Positions 28,517-36,126 of a DNA stretch of 64,000 bases are shown here, in pieces. The notes beneath the pieces were generated by a model that was given only the letters and a program-made list of their open reading frames with translations, made no database searches and was not told where the DNA came from. Made by a program: the position numbers and the translations under genes. The stretch covers positions 1 to 64,000 of the forward strand of contig NZ_NRRV01000007.1 in NCBI RefSeq assembly GCF_016583825.1, written 5' to 3'. This DNA comes from Thiohalocapsa halophila. GTDB taxonomy: Bacteria > Pseudomonadota > Gammaproteobacteria > Chromatiales > Chromatiaceae. Each line of letters begins with the position of its first letter. Position 1 is the first letter of the stretch.

Positions 28517-29521
28517 ATGACCAGCATCGATACCGCGCCCCGCCCCAGGCCCTACGCCGAGCTCACGCCGGACCGCGTGCTGGACGCCGTGGAGTCCGTC
28601 GGCTTGCGCGTCGACGGCCGTCTGCTGGCGCTGAACAGCTACGAGAACCGCGTCTACCAAGTCGGCCTGGACGCTGGGGCGCCCGTCATCGCCAAGTTCT
28701 ACCGCGCCGGGCGCTGGACGGATGAGCAGATCCTGGAGGAGCACGCCTTCGCCCAGGCGCTGGCGGACGCCGAGATCCCGGTGGTGGCGCCCATCGTCCA
28801 CCAAGGGCGCACGCTCTTGCGCCACCAGGACCTGCGCTTCTCGCTGTCGCCGCGCCGCGGCGGCCGCGACCCGGAGCTGGACGACCCGGCGGTGCTGCGC
28901 CGCCTCGGGCGCTTACTGGCGCGGCTGCACAACGTCGGCGCCGCCGCCGCCTTCGAGCACCGCCCGGCCCTGACCATTCGCAGCTTCGGCGAGGAGCCCG
29001 GCGCCTATCTGCTGGACGCCGGCTGGGTCCCGCCGGAGCTGGAGCCCGCCTACCGCTCGGTGCTGCACCAGGCCCTGGGCGAGGTGCGCGCCTGCTTCGA
29101 GCGCGCCGGGGCAGTCGCGCAGCTGCGCCTGCACGGCGACTGTCATCGCGGCAACATTCTGTGGACCGACGCCGGCGCCCACTTCGTCGACCTCGACGAC
29201 GCCCGCAGCGGCCCGGCCATGCAGGATCTGTGGATGCTGCTGGCCGGCGAGCGCGAGGAGATGACCGCCCAGCTCGGCGCCGTGCTGGCCGGCTACCGGG
29301 AGTTTCGTGACTTCGACCCGCGCGAGCTGCATTTGCTGGAGGCCCTGCGCACCCTACGCCAGATCCACTTCGCCGCCTGGCTCGCCCGCCGCTGGCAGGA
29401 CCCGGCTTTCCCCGATGCCTTCCCCTGGTTCGACGAGCCGCGCTTCTGGCAGGATCAAGTGCTGGCGCTGCGCGAGCAGATCGCCGCGATGCAAGAGGGG
29501 CCGCTGGCGCTGTTCGATTGA
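28517..29521 (+). CDS. srkA: Stress response Ser/Thr kinase SrkA (YihE family)
   Basis: Cytoplasmic aminoglycoside-phosphotransferase-fold kinase; in E. coli YihE/SrkA protects against stress-induced death, partly by opposing MazEF. The 334-residue product matches along its length: LTPDRVLDAVESVGLRVDGR, then ALNSYENRVYQVGLD (the family's most conserved block), the ATP-anchoring Lys in VIAKFYRAGRWTDEQILEE, catalytic LRLHGDCHRGNILW and metal-binding HFVDLDDARSGPAMQDLWML. Length is close to the 328 of the E. coli protein. It follows the GDPD gene by 25 bases in a forward gene cluster; a functional link to its neighbours is not evident. Confidence 0.93.
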   Translation: MTSIDTAPRPRPYAELTPDRVLDAVESVGLRVDGRLLALNSYENRVYQVGLDAGAPVIAKFYRAGRWTDEQILEEHAFAQALADAEIPVVAPIVHQGRTLLRHQDLRFSLSPRRGGRDPELDDPAVLRRLGRLLARLHNVGAAAAFEHRPALTIRSFGEEPGAYLLDAGWVPPELEPAYRSVLHQALGEVRACFERAGAVAQLRLHGDCHRGNILWTDAGAHFVDLDDARSGPAMQDLWMLLAGEREEMTAQLGAVLAGYREFRDFDPRELHLLEALRTLRQIHFAAWLARRWQDPAFPDAFPWFDEPRFWQDQVLALREQIAAMQEGPLALFD

Positions 29522-29586
29522 CCGCGCCAGCGCTGCATGACGCAGTTTGCATAAGGCACCGAGCAAGACCAAGACAATCACATTGC

Positions 29587-30030
29587 ATGCCTGTCAACGC
29601 CCACGAGCCCTGCCCCTGCGGCAGCGAGCGCTGCTACGCCGACTGCTGCGGCCCCATACTCGCCGGCGGCCCGGCACCGACGGCCGAAGCCCTGATGCGC
29701 TCGCGCTACACGGCTCATGTGCTGGGCGACGCCGGCCACCTCGCACGCAGCTGCTGTCCGGGCAGCATGGCTTCTATCCAAGAGCCCGCCACCTTGGACC
29801 CCGACATCCGCTGGATGGACCTGCGCATCCTGCGCACCGAAGGCGGCGGCGCCGACGACCGCGAAGGCGTGGTGGAATTCATCGCCCGCTTCAAACGCCA
29901 CGGGCGCGCCGGCCGGCTGCACGAGGTGAGCCGCTTTCGCCGCATCGATACCGGCTGGTGCTATCTCGACGGCGAGCCGGGTCAACCGCAGCAGAGGCCA
30001 CAGCCGGCCCGCCGGCAACGGTGCCCCTAG
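29587..30030 (+). CDS. YchJ-family (UPF0225) SEC-C protein
   Basis: Small protein of unknown function with a zinc-binding SEC-C module. From the chosen ATG the 147-residue product reads MPVNAHEPCPCGSERCYADC, so the Cys-rich motif CPCGSxxxYxxCC lies at residues 9-22, as in YchJ. It is followed by PTAEALMRSRYTAHVLGDAG, the diagnostic middle block, and a carboxy-terminal NTF2-like half (VVEFIARFKRHGRAGRLHEV, SRFRRIDTGWCYLDGE). The open frame reaches back to 29518, overlapping the srkA end, but conservation begins at MPVNAHE. It ends with a Gln/Pro/Arg tail. Confidence 0.9.
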   Translation: MPVNAHEPCPCGSERCYADCCGPILAGGPAPTAEALMRSRYTAHVLGDAGHLARSCCPGSMASIQEPATLDPDIRWMDLRILRTEGGGADDREGVVEFIARFKRHGRAGRLHEVSRFRRIDTGWCYLDGEPGQPQQRPQPARRQRCP

Positions 30031-30091
30031 CTCCCAGCGCCTAGCCCCCTAACCCACTCCGACCAGGGCCGGCCGCGGTGCCGCCTCACCC

Positions 30092-30943
30092 ATGCGCATG
30101 CTCGCGAGCCTCCTCACCATCGCCGCCCAGCTCGCCGCCGGGCTCCTGGTGCTGGCATTGCTGGTCTGGCTGCTACAGCCGAAGCTCCTGTTCCGCCCCT
30201 TCCCGGAAATGATCGGCGACCCGTCGCATTGGGGCATGGACTACGAGAACGTCTGGCTCACCACCGCCGACGGTGTGCGCCTGCACGGGTGGCTGCTGCG
30301 CGCCCAGCCGCCGTTCGCGCAGCAGCGGCGGGCGAGCCCGCATACGCTGCTTTTTCTGCACGGCAATGCCGGCAATATCTCGCACCGGGGTGCGTCTCTG
30401 GCGATCTTCGCCGAGCTCGGGCTCGACGTGCTCATCATCGACTATCGCGGCTACGGCCAAAGCGAGGGACGGCCCAGCGAGATCGGCCTCTATCAGGACG
30501 CACGCGCGGCCTGGGACTGGCTCACGCAAGCCCGCGGCGTGGCCCCCGCGGACATCGTCGTCTTCGGCCGCTCCCTGGGCGGCGCCGTGGCCGCGGAGCT
30601 GGCGGCGCAGGTGCAGCCCGGGGCGCTCATTGTCGAGTGCAGCTTCGCGAACCTCGACGCCATGGCGAAGCTGCACTACCCGCTGCTGACCCGCCTGGTG
30701 CCGCTGCGCTACCACTTTCCGGCGGCGGACCACCTGCGCCAAGTGCAGGCCCCGGTGCTGGTGCTGCACAGTCCGGACGACCAGGTGGTGCCCTACGACC
30801 AGGGCCGGGGGCTCTTCGCTGCCGCCAATGAGCCGAAGCGCTTCGTGGACCTGACCGGCGGCCACAACGAGGGCTTCCTGGACAGCCAGCCCCACTACCA
30901 GCGGGCGCTGGGGGACTTCCTCGACTGGCGACCGACGCCATGA
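30092..30943 (+). CDS. Alpha/beta hydrolase, BEM46/ABHD13-like, membrane-anchored
   Basis: Serine hydrolase of the Bem46/YfhR type; substrate unknown. The 283-residue product begins with one membrane anchor (LLTIAAQLAAGLLVLALLVW), followed by LLFRPFPEMIGDPSHWGMDY, typical of the group. The fold is marked by TLLFLHGNAGNISHRGASLA (oxyanion region), VLIIDYRGYGQSEGRPSE, the nucleophile elbow VVFGRSLGGAVA (Ser), the acid in LHSPDDQVVPYDQG, and His in DLTGGHNEGFLDS. The catalytic domain probably faces the periplasm. Its stop overlaps the start of a second alpha/beta hydrolase (ATGA), suggesting paired expression. Confidence 0.92.
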   Translation: MRMLASLLTIAAQLAAGLLVLALLVWLLQPKLLFRPFPEMIGDPSHWGMDYENVWLTTADGVRLHGWLLRAQPPFAQQRRASPHTLLFLHGNAGNISHRGASLAIFAELGLDVLIIDYRGYGQSEGRPSEIGLYQDARAAWDWLTQARGVAPADIVVFGRSLGGAVAAELAAQVQPGALIVECSFANLDAMAKLHYPLLTRLVPLRYHFPAADHLRQVQAPVLVLHSPDDQVVPYDQGRGLFAAANEPKRFVDLTGGHNEGFLDSQPHYQRALGDFLDWRPTP

Positions 30944-32067
30944 GCCAAGCCATCGCCTGCCGGTCGACACGGCTCGCGCGCCTCGCCGCCCGCCGCCGCA
31001 GTGCCCGGCGCCCGAGCCTCCGCCGCCGTGTCTACGCCCCCACCGGTCTGGGTCTGGGTCTGGGTCTGGGTCTGGGTCTGGCCGTCGGCTTGGGCCTGGG
31101 CGGCTGTGCCGGCCCACGGCCGGTGACCTGGCCGCAGGCGGTGCTGACACCGGAGCTCGCCGCGGAATCCGTGCGTATGCCCGACGGCTTCCGCCTGCCG
31201 CTGCGCCGCTGGGGGCCGCCGGCGGACGCGCCGGCGGACACGGTCGCGCTTGCGCTACACGGATTCAACGACTATGCCAACGCCTTCGAGCCGCTGGCAC
31301 GGCGCCTGGCAGCCGACGGCATACGCGTCTACGCGGTGGACCAGCGCGGCTTCGGCGCCGGCCGGCTCGCCGGGCGCTGGCACGGCAGCACACGGCTGAG
31401 CGCGGACCTGCGTGCACTCGTCGCCGCGCTGCGCCAGCGCCACCCGAACGCCAGGCTGGTGGTCATCGGCGAGAGCATGGGCGGGGCGGTGGTGCTCGCG
31501 GCGCTGGCGGACGGGCCCCTGGACGCCGACGCTCTGGTGCTCATCGCGCCGGCGGTCTGGAGCCGCGGCAGCATGCCTTGGTATCAGAGGCTGGCGCTGG
31601 ACACGGCCGTGCGCCTCGCCCCGGACAAGGTGCTCACCGGCGACGGCGTGCCGATATACCCTTCGGACAACATCGATATGCTGCGGGACATGGGCGCGGA
31701 CCCGCTGGTGCTGAAGGGCGCACGCGTCGAGGCGCTCTGGGGAGTGACCAATCTCATGGACCGAGCACTCGCCGGCGTCGGTCGGCTGCAAGGCGAGGTC
31801 CTGCTGCTCTACGGCGAGCGGGACCGCATCATCCCGCCGGCTGCCTATTGCCGCATGCTCGAGCGGCTGCCGATGGATGCCGAAGGCCTGCATCTGGTGC
31901 TCTACCGCCAAGGCTGGCACATGCTCGCGCGCGACCTGCAAGGCGCGATGGTCCGCCACGACATCGCGCGGTGGCTGCACGACCCGGCGGCGCCGCTGCC
32001 CTCCGGCGAGACCGTGGCACCGGATGATCCTCGGCTGCTGGACTTCTGCCGCAGGCAGGAGAACTGA
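30940..32067 (+). CDS. Alpha/beta hydrolase lipoprotein (lysophospholipase/MGL-like)
   Basis: Predicted envelope lipase of the serine aminopeptidase S33/monoacylglycerol lipase type. The 375-residue precursor has an arginine-rich head, then a hydrophobic signal largely built from a DNA repeat ([20 protein letters not shown]), ending in a lipobox GLGGC, so it should be a lipoprotein. The hydrolase core shows LALHGFNDYANAFEPLARRL, VYAVDQRGFGAG, nucleophile VVIGESMGGAVVLA, acidic residue in LLYGERDRIIPPAAY, and His in YRQGWHMLARDL. The head before the signal is about 35 residues, unusually long, so an internal start (for example the GTG in RRRVYAPTG) is possible. It overlaps the previous hydrolase gene by 4 bases. 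Confidence 0.88.
   Translation: MSQAIACRSTRLARLAARRRSARRPSLRRRVYAPTGLGLGLGLGLGLAVGLGLGGCAGPRPVTWPQAVLTPELAAESVRMPDGFRLPLRRWGPPADAPADTVALALHGFNDYANAFEPLARRLAADGIRVYAVDQRGFGAGRLAGRWHGSTRLSADLRALVAALRQRHPNARLVVIGESMGGAVVLAALADGPLDADALVLIAPAVWSRGSMPWYQRLALDTAVRLAPDKVLTGDGVPIYPSDNIDMLRDMGADPLVLKGARVEALWGVTNLMDRALAGVGRLQGEVLLLYGERDRIIPPAAYCRMLERLPMDAEGLHLVLYRQGWHMLARDLQGAMVRHDIARWLHDPAAPLPSGETVAPDDPRLLDFCRRQEN
31045..31080 (+). repeat. GGTCTG hexanucleotide array, six copies, inside a signal-peptide region
   Basis: Six perfect GGTCTG units encode the Gly-Leu repeat in the lipoprotein hydrolase signal sequence. Copy changes would keep the frame but lengthen or shorten the hydrophobic core. The coding strand contains five regularly spaced GGG runs with TCT loops, a plausible G-quadruplex. 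Confidence 0.9.
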
Positions 32068-32155
32068 CCGACTGCTGTCGCTCGGGCCGGCGGATGTCGG
32101 TTATAGTGGCGTGCTTTGCATGCGTACCTGGGCAACGGCCCGAGGGGTCGAGAGC

Positions 32156-32491
32156 ATGAGCAAGCACAAACGCACCATCACCGAGCGCTTCACGGTTGCC
32201 GGCAACGAGCTCGTGGACTTCGTCAAGAAGCTCGTTGCCGACGGCAATGTGCGTAGACTCATTATCCGGCGCCCGAGCGGCGAAGCGCTCATCGAGGTGC
32301 CGCTGACGGCCGGCGTCGCTGTCGGCGGCGCGCTGACCTTGCTGGCACCGGTCATCGCGGCGGTCGGTGCCATAGCGGCGCTGCTGGCCAAGTTCGAGGT
32401 GGACGTGGAGCGCGTCGACGAGCCGCCCCACTACCTGGAAGAGGGCGAGGACCGTCACTGGAACCGCCTCGACGACGACGAGCAGCGCTGA
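32156..32491 (+). CDS. DUF4342 domain protein
   Basis: A 111-residue protein matching DUF4342 by pattern. It has an amphipathic amino part (TERFTVAGNELVDFVKKLVA), then a two-strand element NVRRLIIRRPSGEALIEVPL, then a hydrophobic hairpin (TAGVAVGGALTLLAPVIAAV and AIAALLAKFEVDVE) and an acidic tail. The family is of unknown function, found as short proteins whose hydrophobic segment probably associates with membrane. ATG is preceded by a GAG-containing site (GGGGTCGAGAGC). A TATAGT hexamer at 32102-32107 lies about 50 bases upstream. It is the first of three small forward genes (32156-33183) with 12- and 74-base gaps. Confidence 0.85.
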   Translation: MSKHKRTITERFTVAGNELVDFVKKLVADGNVRRLIIRRPSGEALIEVPLTAGVAVGGALTLLAPVIAAVGAIAALLAKFEVDVERVDEPPHYLEEGEDRHWNRLDDDEQR

Positions 32492-32503
32492 GCCGGGACC
32501 GCG

Positions 32504-32893
32504 GTGCCGACGCTGTTCTCGATCATCGAGGCGCCGAGCCACCCCCGCTTGTCGGACCTCTACCGGCGCCTGGGCCTAGCGGAGCTGCGTCTTCCCTCGC
32601 AGCGCAAGGCCATCCAGGCGCTCAAGCGCGAGGCACCCGACTGGGTGGTCGCCGAATTTTTTTACGGCTTTGGCAACAACTACGCCGGCGCCAACGTCAG
32701 CAACCTCGATGTCTTTCTCGCCAGCCTGCAAAAGCACGCGCCGGCCGCGCGTGTCATCGTGCTGGTGGGCAAAGACCAAGCCGGCTATGTGCCGCTGCTG
32801 GCGGAGCGCTTTTCGCTACACGCCGTGCTGACGCAACCCGTCAGCGCCTGGGACATGGAGCCAATCCTGCGCGGGGCGGCCTCCGCCGCCTGA
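32504..32893 (+). CDS. Hypothetical 129-residue protein with receiver-like pattern
   Basis: Not recognised as a named family. It starts at GTG, (V)PTLFSIIEAPSHPRLSDLY, 12 bases after the DUF4342 stop. The order of hydrophobic strands and helices resembles a response-regulator receiver fold: DWVVAEFFYGFGNNYAGANV (strand 3-like), LDVFLASLQKHAPAARVIVL (helix 3 and strand 4), then FSLHAVLTQPVSAWDMEPIL (strand 5-like, with TQP where receivers have KP). The phospho-acceptor Asp position is not conserved, since VVAEFFY carries Glu/Phe there, so it would be a pseudo-receiver if the fold guess is right. Also possible is an unrelated Rossmann-like domain. The position between two other small conserved proteins suggests one operon. 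Confidence 0.8.
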   Translation: MPTLFSIIEAPSHPRLSDLYRRLGLAELRLPSQRKAIQALKREAPDWVVAEFFYGFGNNYAGANVSNLDVFLASLQKHAPAARVIVLVGKDQAGYVPLLAERFSLHAVLTQPVSAWDMEPILRGAASAA

Positions 32894-32967
32894 TCGGCCG
32901 CCCGGTCGGCAGACTGACAGACCCGACCCATCCACTCACTCAGCAAGCCACACGAGACCGACGAACG

Positions 32968-33183
32968 ATGGAAGAAGTCAAGAAGACCGACACCCACCGC
33001 ATCTACAAAAAGCGCTCCGGGCGCCACGCGGTGCAGGACATGAAGACCAAGCAGTGGGTAAACGGCGACGACAAGGCCGCCATCCTGCGCGCCGAAGGCC
33101 TGATCGAGCCGCCGAAGCAGAAAGCGCCGGCCCCCGAGGGCGCCGAAGGCAGTGACGAAGCGGCGGGGGACGGAGCGCAGTAG
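32968..33183 (+). CDS. Small conserved hypothetical protein, 71 residues
   Basis: A basic-then-acidic 71-residue protein: MEEVKKTDTHRIYKKRSGRH, then AVQDMKTKQWVNGDDKAAIL and RAEGLIEPPKQK, finishing in an Ala/Glu/Gly tail. The core looks like a small soluble protein found beside ribosomal or housekeeping genes in several gammaproteobacteria (YKKRSGRYAV...W(I/V)NGD...L.AEGLI pattern, from memory, not searched). No catalytic motif, no membrane segment. It is the third of the small-gene trio, 74 bases after the previous stop, and its composition matches neighbours. Function unknown. Confidence 0.8.
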   Translation: MEEVKKTDTHRIYKKRSGRHAVQDMKTKQWVNGDDKAAILRAEGLIEPPKQKAPAPEGAEGSDEAAGDGAQ

Positions 33184-33343
33184 CCCGTCGCACCGGTCGG
33201 CGCGCGCCGGGCCGGCTCGCACCAGGGCTGACGCCGGCTTCAGCCGCAGCCGCCGGCTATCCCTGGCAGCACGAGCCCGCGCCCGAGTCCGTGCCCACGG
33301 ACGATAGACGGGGCCCACAAAGACCGCTTCCCTGCGGCCGGGG

Positions 33344-33829
33344 TCAAAACACGGCGTGGGTGCGGTACACGTACTTGGTGAGCTCCACGTACTGGGCATT
33401 CATGCGGCGCAGAATGTCCTGACTCACCTGCACGATGTTCTGCATTACCCGGTAAACCAGCCAGGGGTCCCGCTCCACCAGCCCTTCGAAGGCCTCGCGC
33501 TCCACGCTGCACACCTGGGTGCACCCGAGCGAGCGCAGCGTTGCGGTGTGCGGACGGCCGCTGATGAAGCCCATCTCGCCGGCCAGGTCGCCGGTGCGCA
33601 GCACATGGATGGTGGTGTAATCGCCCTTGCCCATCTCGCGAGTCACGGCGATGCCGCCCTCGGCGAGGATGTGCAGGCTGTTGTCCACCTCCCCCTCGTC
33701 GATCAACACGTCACCATCGTTGAGGCGGCGGCAGAAGGCGATGCCGGCGAGGGCGCGCACCTGATCATCGGTGAGCCCGGCGGTCAAAGGAGAACTGCGC
33801 AGATACGGAAAATCGGTCTCGACATTCAT
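33344..33829 (-). CDS. Cyclic-nucleotide-binding-domain protein without DNA-binding domain
   Basis: About 161 residues from the chosen start MNVETDFPYLRSSPLTAGLT (GGGAG at 10 bases); in-frame starts extend to 33898. It is a single cNMP-binding beta-barrel: LNDGDVLIDEGEVDNSLHIL, IAVTREMGKGDYTTIHVLRT, then GDLAGEMGFISGRPHTATLR, where the GE...R-x-A/T phosphate-binding cassette is recognisable (GEMGF...RPHTATL). After the barrel comes one long helix (LVYRVMQNIVQVSQDILRRM) and a short tail; there is no helix-turn-helix. It may bind cAMP or c-di-GMP and act by protein contact. It is on the opposite strand to the small-gene trio and downstream of the amidohydrolase. Confidence 0.87.
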   Translation of the reverse strand: MNVETDFPYLRSSPLTAGLTDDQVRALAGIAFCRRLNDGDVLIDEGEVDNSLHILAEGGIAVTREMGKGDYTTIHVLRTGDLAGEMGFISGRPHTATLRSLGCTQVCSVEREAFEGLVERDPWLVYRVMQNIVQVSQDILRRMNAQYVELTKYVYRTHAVF

Positions 33830-33907
33830 GGACACTGAACTCCCATTGGCTCCCATTGGCTGACCCGGGCAGGACACTACAACCATGACCTTGTCCAATG
33901 CAATGGA

Positions 33908-35047
33908 TTAGTCCGGCCGAAACACCCTGACGGCATTCTCCAGCAGCACCTTGCGCCGCACGTCCTCCGGGAGGAAAGACGCCCATCGGCGATGAAACGC
34001 CAGAAAGTCGCCGATATGCTCCCAGCCGGTATCGGCCCGGTCCCAGGCATCCAGGCGGTCCACGGGCCAGACGGCGTCGGAGCCGATGATGAAGCGCTCC
34101 GGCCAGCGCAGCACCAGCGCCTCCCACGCCGGCAGCAGGCGTCCGTCGTCGCCGCTGATGGGAAAGCTGATAAAGCGCCAAGGATCACGGGCGGAAAGGT
34201 CCATCCAAACATTGGGGCAGGCCTCCAGCACCCGCTCCACCTCCTGCGGTGAGAGCGCCGCGCCGGCATGGGCGAGCACCAGGCGGTTCTGGGGCCTGGC
34301 CTTGCAGATGGAGAGCGTCGGCTCGGCGCGGGAGAACTCGGTGTGCACCAGCACGGGTACGTCGCGCTCCGCGGCCACCTCCAGCAGCCCCTTGAGTACA
34401 TCGCTGCGGTTCCAGCGGGCCGCGAAGCCGCCGATTAAGTGCAGCTCGCCGATGCCGTGGTAGCGCCCGGTGGCCAAGGCCTCGCGTACTTCATCCACCA
34501 GTCCCTCCCGGCCCTGCCAGCCATACCAATCGCCGCCGCGACGGTAGACGCCGTAGATGGGCACGACGATGTCCGGGGCCAGTGCTTGAAGCTCCAGCGC
34601 CCGCTCTGCCGGCGTGCCGGTGACCACGGCAAGCCGAACATGGTTATCCCGCAGCGCCTGCACGGCCTCTGCGGGCGAGGTGACCTCGCCCTGGTTCCAT
34701 TTGTAGTGGAGGTGGGCGTCGGCCACCGGGAGCTGATCGACAGCCTGCACTGCGGCAGCCCTGGGTGAGTCGGACGTTCCCGCCCCCGGCGCGGGCGGCT
34801 CGCTGAGAGCAAGACCCGGGAGGAGACCTGCCGCGAGCAGGAGCGCGCACAGCGCCCCGGCGCCGTGCCACCGCTGTCCTCGGGCGGCACCCGCCCCTGT
34901 ACCCAAGGACTTGCTTCCCGACCGAGCAGCCTCGCTCCCTACCGGCTGTCCAGCAAGGGGGACGGGTCCAGATTCTCGGGGCAACAGGGACGGGGTAAAC
35001 AGCGGGGTCAACACGGACGGGCTCGAGTGATTCGGGTTCTTGCACAT
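33908..35047 (-). CDS. Secreted amidohydrolase-2-family metalloenzyme
   Basis: TIM-barrel hydrolase or decarboxylase of the amidohydrolase_2 group. Motifs: VADAHLHYKWNQGEV (HxH metal ligands), GIGELHLIGGF, VPVLVHTEFSRAEPT (His), NRLVLAHAGAALSPQEVERV (His) and ERFIIGSDAVWPVDR (Asp). An export signal is evident internally (GALCALLLAAGLLPGLALSE). From the ATG at 35047 (MCKNPNHSSPSV...) this signal would be preceded by about 60 residues, which is abnormal. A TTG at LGTGAGAARGQRWHG, preceded by GGAAG, would give a normal signal peptide and about 320 residues. Both choices share the catalytic domain. Substrate unknown; a periplasmic location is inferred. Confidence 0.85.
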   Translation of the reverse strand: MCKNPNHSSPSVLTPLFTPSLLPRESGPVPLAGQPVGSEAARSGSKSLGTGAGAARGQRWHGAGALCALLLAAGLLPGLALSEPPAPGAGTSDSPRAAAVQAVDQLPVADAHLHYKWNQGEVTSPAEAVQALRDNHVRLAVVTGTPAERALELQALAPDIVVPIYGVYRRGGDWYGWQGREGLVDEVREALATGRYHGIGELHLIGGFAARWNRSDVLKGLLEVAAERDVPVLVHTEFSRAEPTLSICKARPQNRLVLAHAGAALSPQEVERVLEACPNVWMDLSARDPWRFISFPISGDDGRLLPAWEALVLRWPERFIIGSDAVWPVDRLDAWDRADTGWEHIGDFLAFHRRWASFLPEDVRRKVLLENAVRVFRPD

Positions 35048-35216
35048 CGGCTCTGCTCTAATTGCAGCGGGAACACTAGCACGGCGGCGCGCCGCACCGC
35101 GCTTGCGCTCAACGCACTCAGAGCAGTCGGCGCCGCGCCTAAGGTGTGATGGCGTTGCGGCGGTTCGCGACGTCGGTTTCCGTTGCTGCCGACGCCCTGC
35201 GTGCACACCAGAGCGG

Positions 35217-35915
35217 TCAGGGCAGGTCGAAGAACAGCACCTCGCCGGCGTCGACGCCTTCGATGACCACATGCTCGCCGGCGGCGATACGGGCACCGTC
35301 GCCGGCGACGAGCTCGACGTCATTGAGCCACACCCTGCCGCGGGCGACATGCACATAGCCCTGTCGATCATCGGCGAGCTGGTGGCTCACCGTAACGCCA
35401 TCATCCGGCAAGGTGCCGTAGAGCAGCGCATCCTGGTGCGTCGCGATGGAGCCGTCGCGGCCGTCCGGCGACACCAGCAGCGCCAGGCGGTTGCGCCTTG
35501 CCGCCGCCGGGAAGGCCACCTGCGCATAGCGCGGCTCGACACCCGTCTGATTCGGCAGCAGCCAGATCTGCAGCAGGTGCACGGGCTCCCGCTCGGAGGC
35601 GTTGTACTCGCTGTGGCGCACGCCGGTGCCGGCGGCCATGTACTGCACCTCGCCGGGACGGATCACCGAGCCGTTGCCCATGCTGTCCTTGTGCTCCAGG
35701 GCGCCGTCGAGCACATAGGTAACGATCTCCATGTCCCGATGGCCGTGGGTCGGGAAGCCGTCACCCGGGGCGATACGGTCATCGTTGATGACCCGCAGGT
35801 TTGAAATCCCCATGTGCGCCGGGTCGTAATAGCTGGAGAAGGAGAAGGTATGCCAGGTGTCGAGCCAGCCGTGGTTAGCGTGGCCGCGATCTTCGGCACG
35901 GCGGAGGTCGAGCAT
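35217..35915 (-). CDS. Pirin-family bicupin protein
   Basis: Metal-binding double-cupin protein; bacterial pirins include quercetinases and stress-associated proteins. The 232-residue product starts MLDLRRAEDRGHANHGWLDT, then WHTFSFSSYYDPAHMGISNL, the standard YhhW-type beginning. Metal ligands of the first cupin are visible in FPTHGHRDMEIVTYVLDGAL (two His and Glu), with a later His in MAAGTGVRHSEYNASEREPV. The second cupin is shorter (VHVARGRVWLNDVELVAGDG). Length matches E. coli YhhW (231). Single gene, divergent from selO. Confidence 0.93.
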   Translation of the reverse strand: MLDLRRAEDRGHANHGWLDTWHTFSFSSYYDPAHMGISNLRVINDDRIAPGDGFPTHGHRDMEIVTYVLDGALEHKDSMGNGSVIRPGEVQYMAAGTGVRHSEYNASEREPVHLLQIWLLPNQTGVEPRYAQVAFPAAARRNRLALLVSPDGRDGSIATHQDALLYGTLPDDGVTVSHQLADDRQGYVHVARGRVWLNDVELVAGDGARIAAGEHVVIEGVDAGEVLFFDLP

Positions 35916-36126
35916 GGTGGGCTCCGGTGGTCTTGCGTTGATTGGCCGTAACCTAGTGCCGAGGGGCGGTTCGCACCATCACCGGGACCGCAGAAGACTG
36001 TTGCCGTGCAGGCAACGGCAGCCGGTCGCGCCAAGTATTGCGCAGTCCGCGCGGCGCCCGTACCTTGTTGCCAATTACCTAGTTATTTGCTCGGGAATCG
36101 CCCCCCGCCCAGACACAGGACACACC

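Noticed and set aside
27034-28527. 497-codon frame antisense to the GDPD gene
   Set aside because: Composition (Gln/Arg/His repeats) and no start signal; the GDPD motifs occupy the plus strand.
31045-31080. Phase-variable on/off contingency locus
   Set aside because: Six-base units cannot shift the frame, so classic on/off switching is impossible; only length tuning remains.
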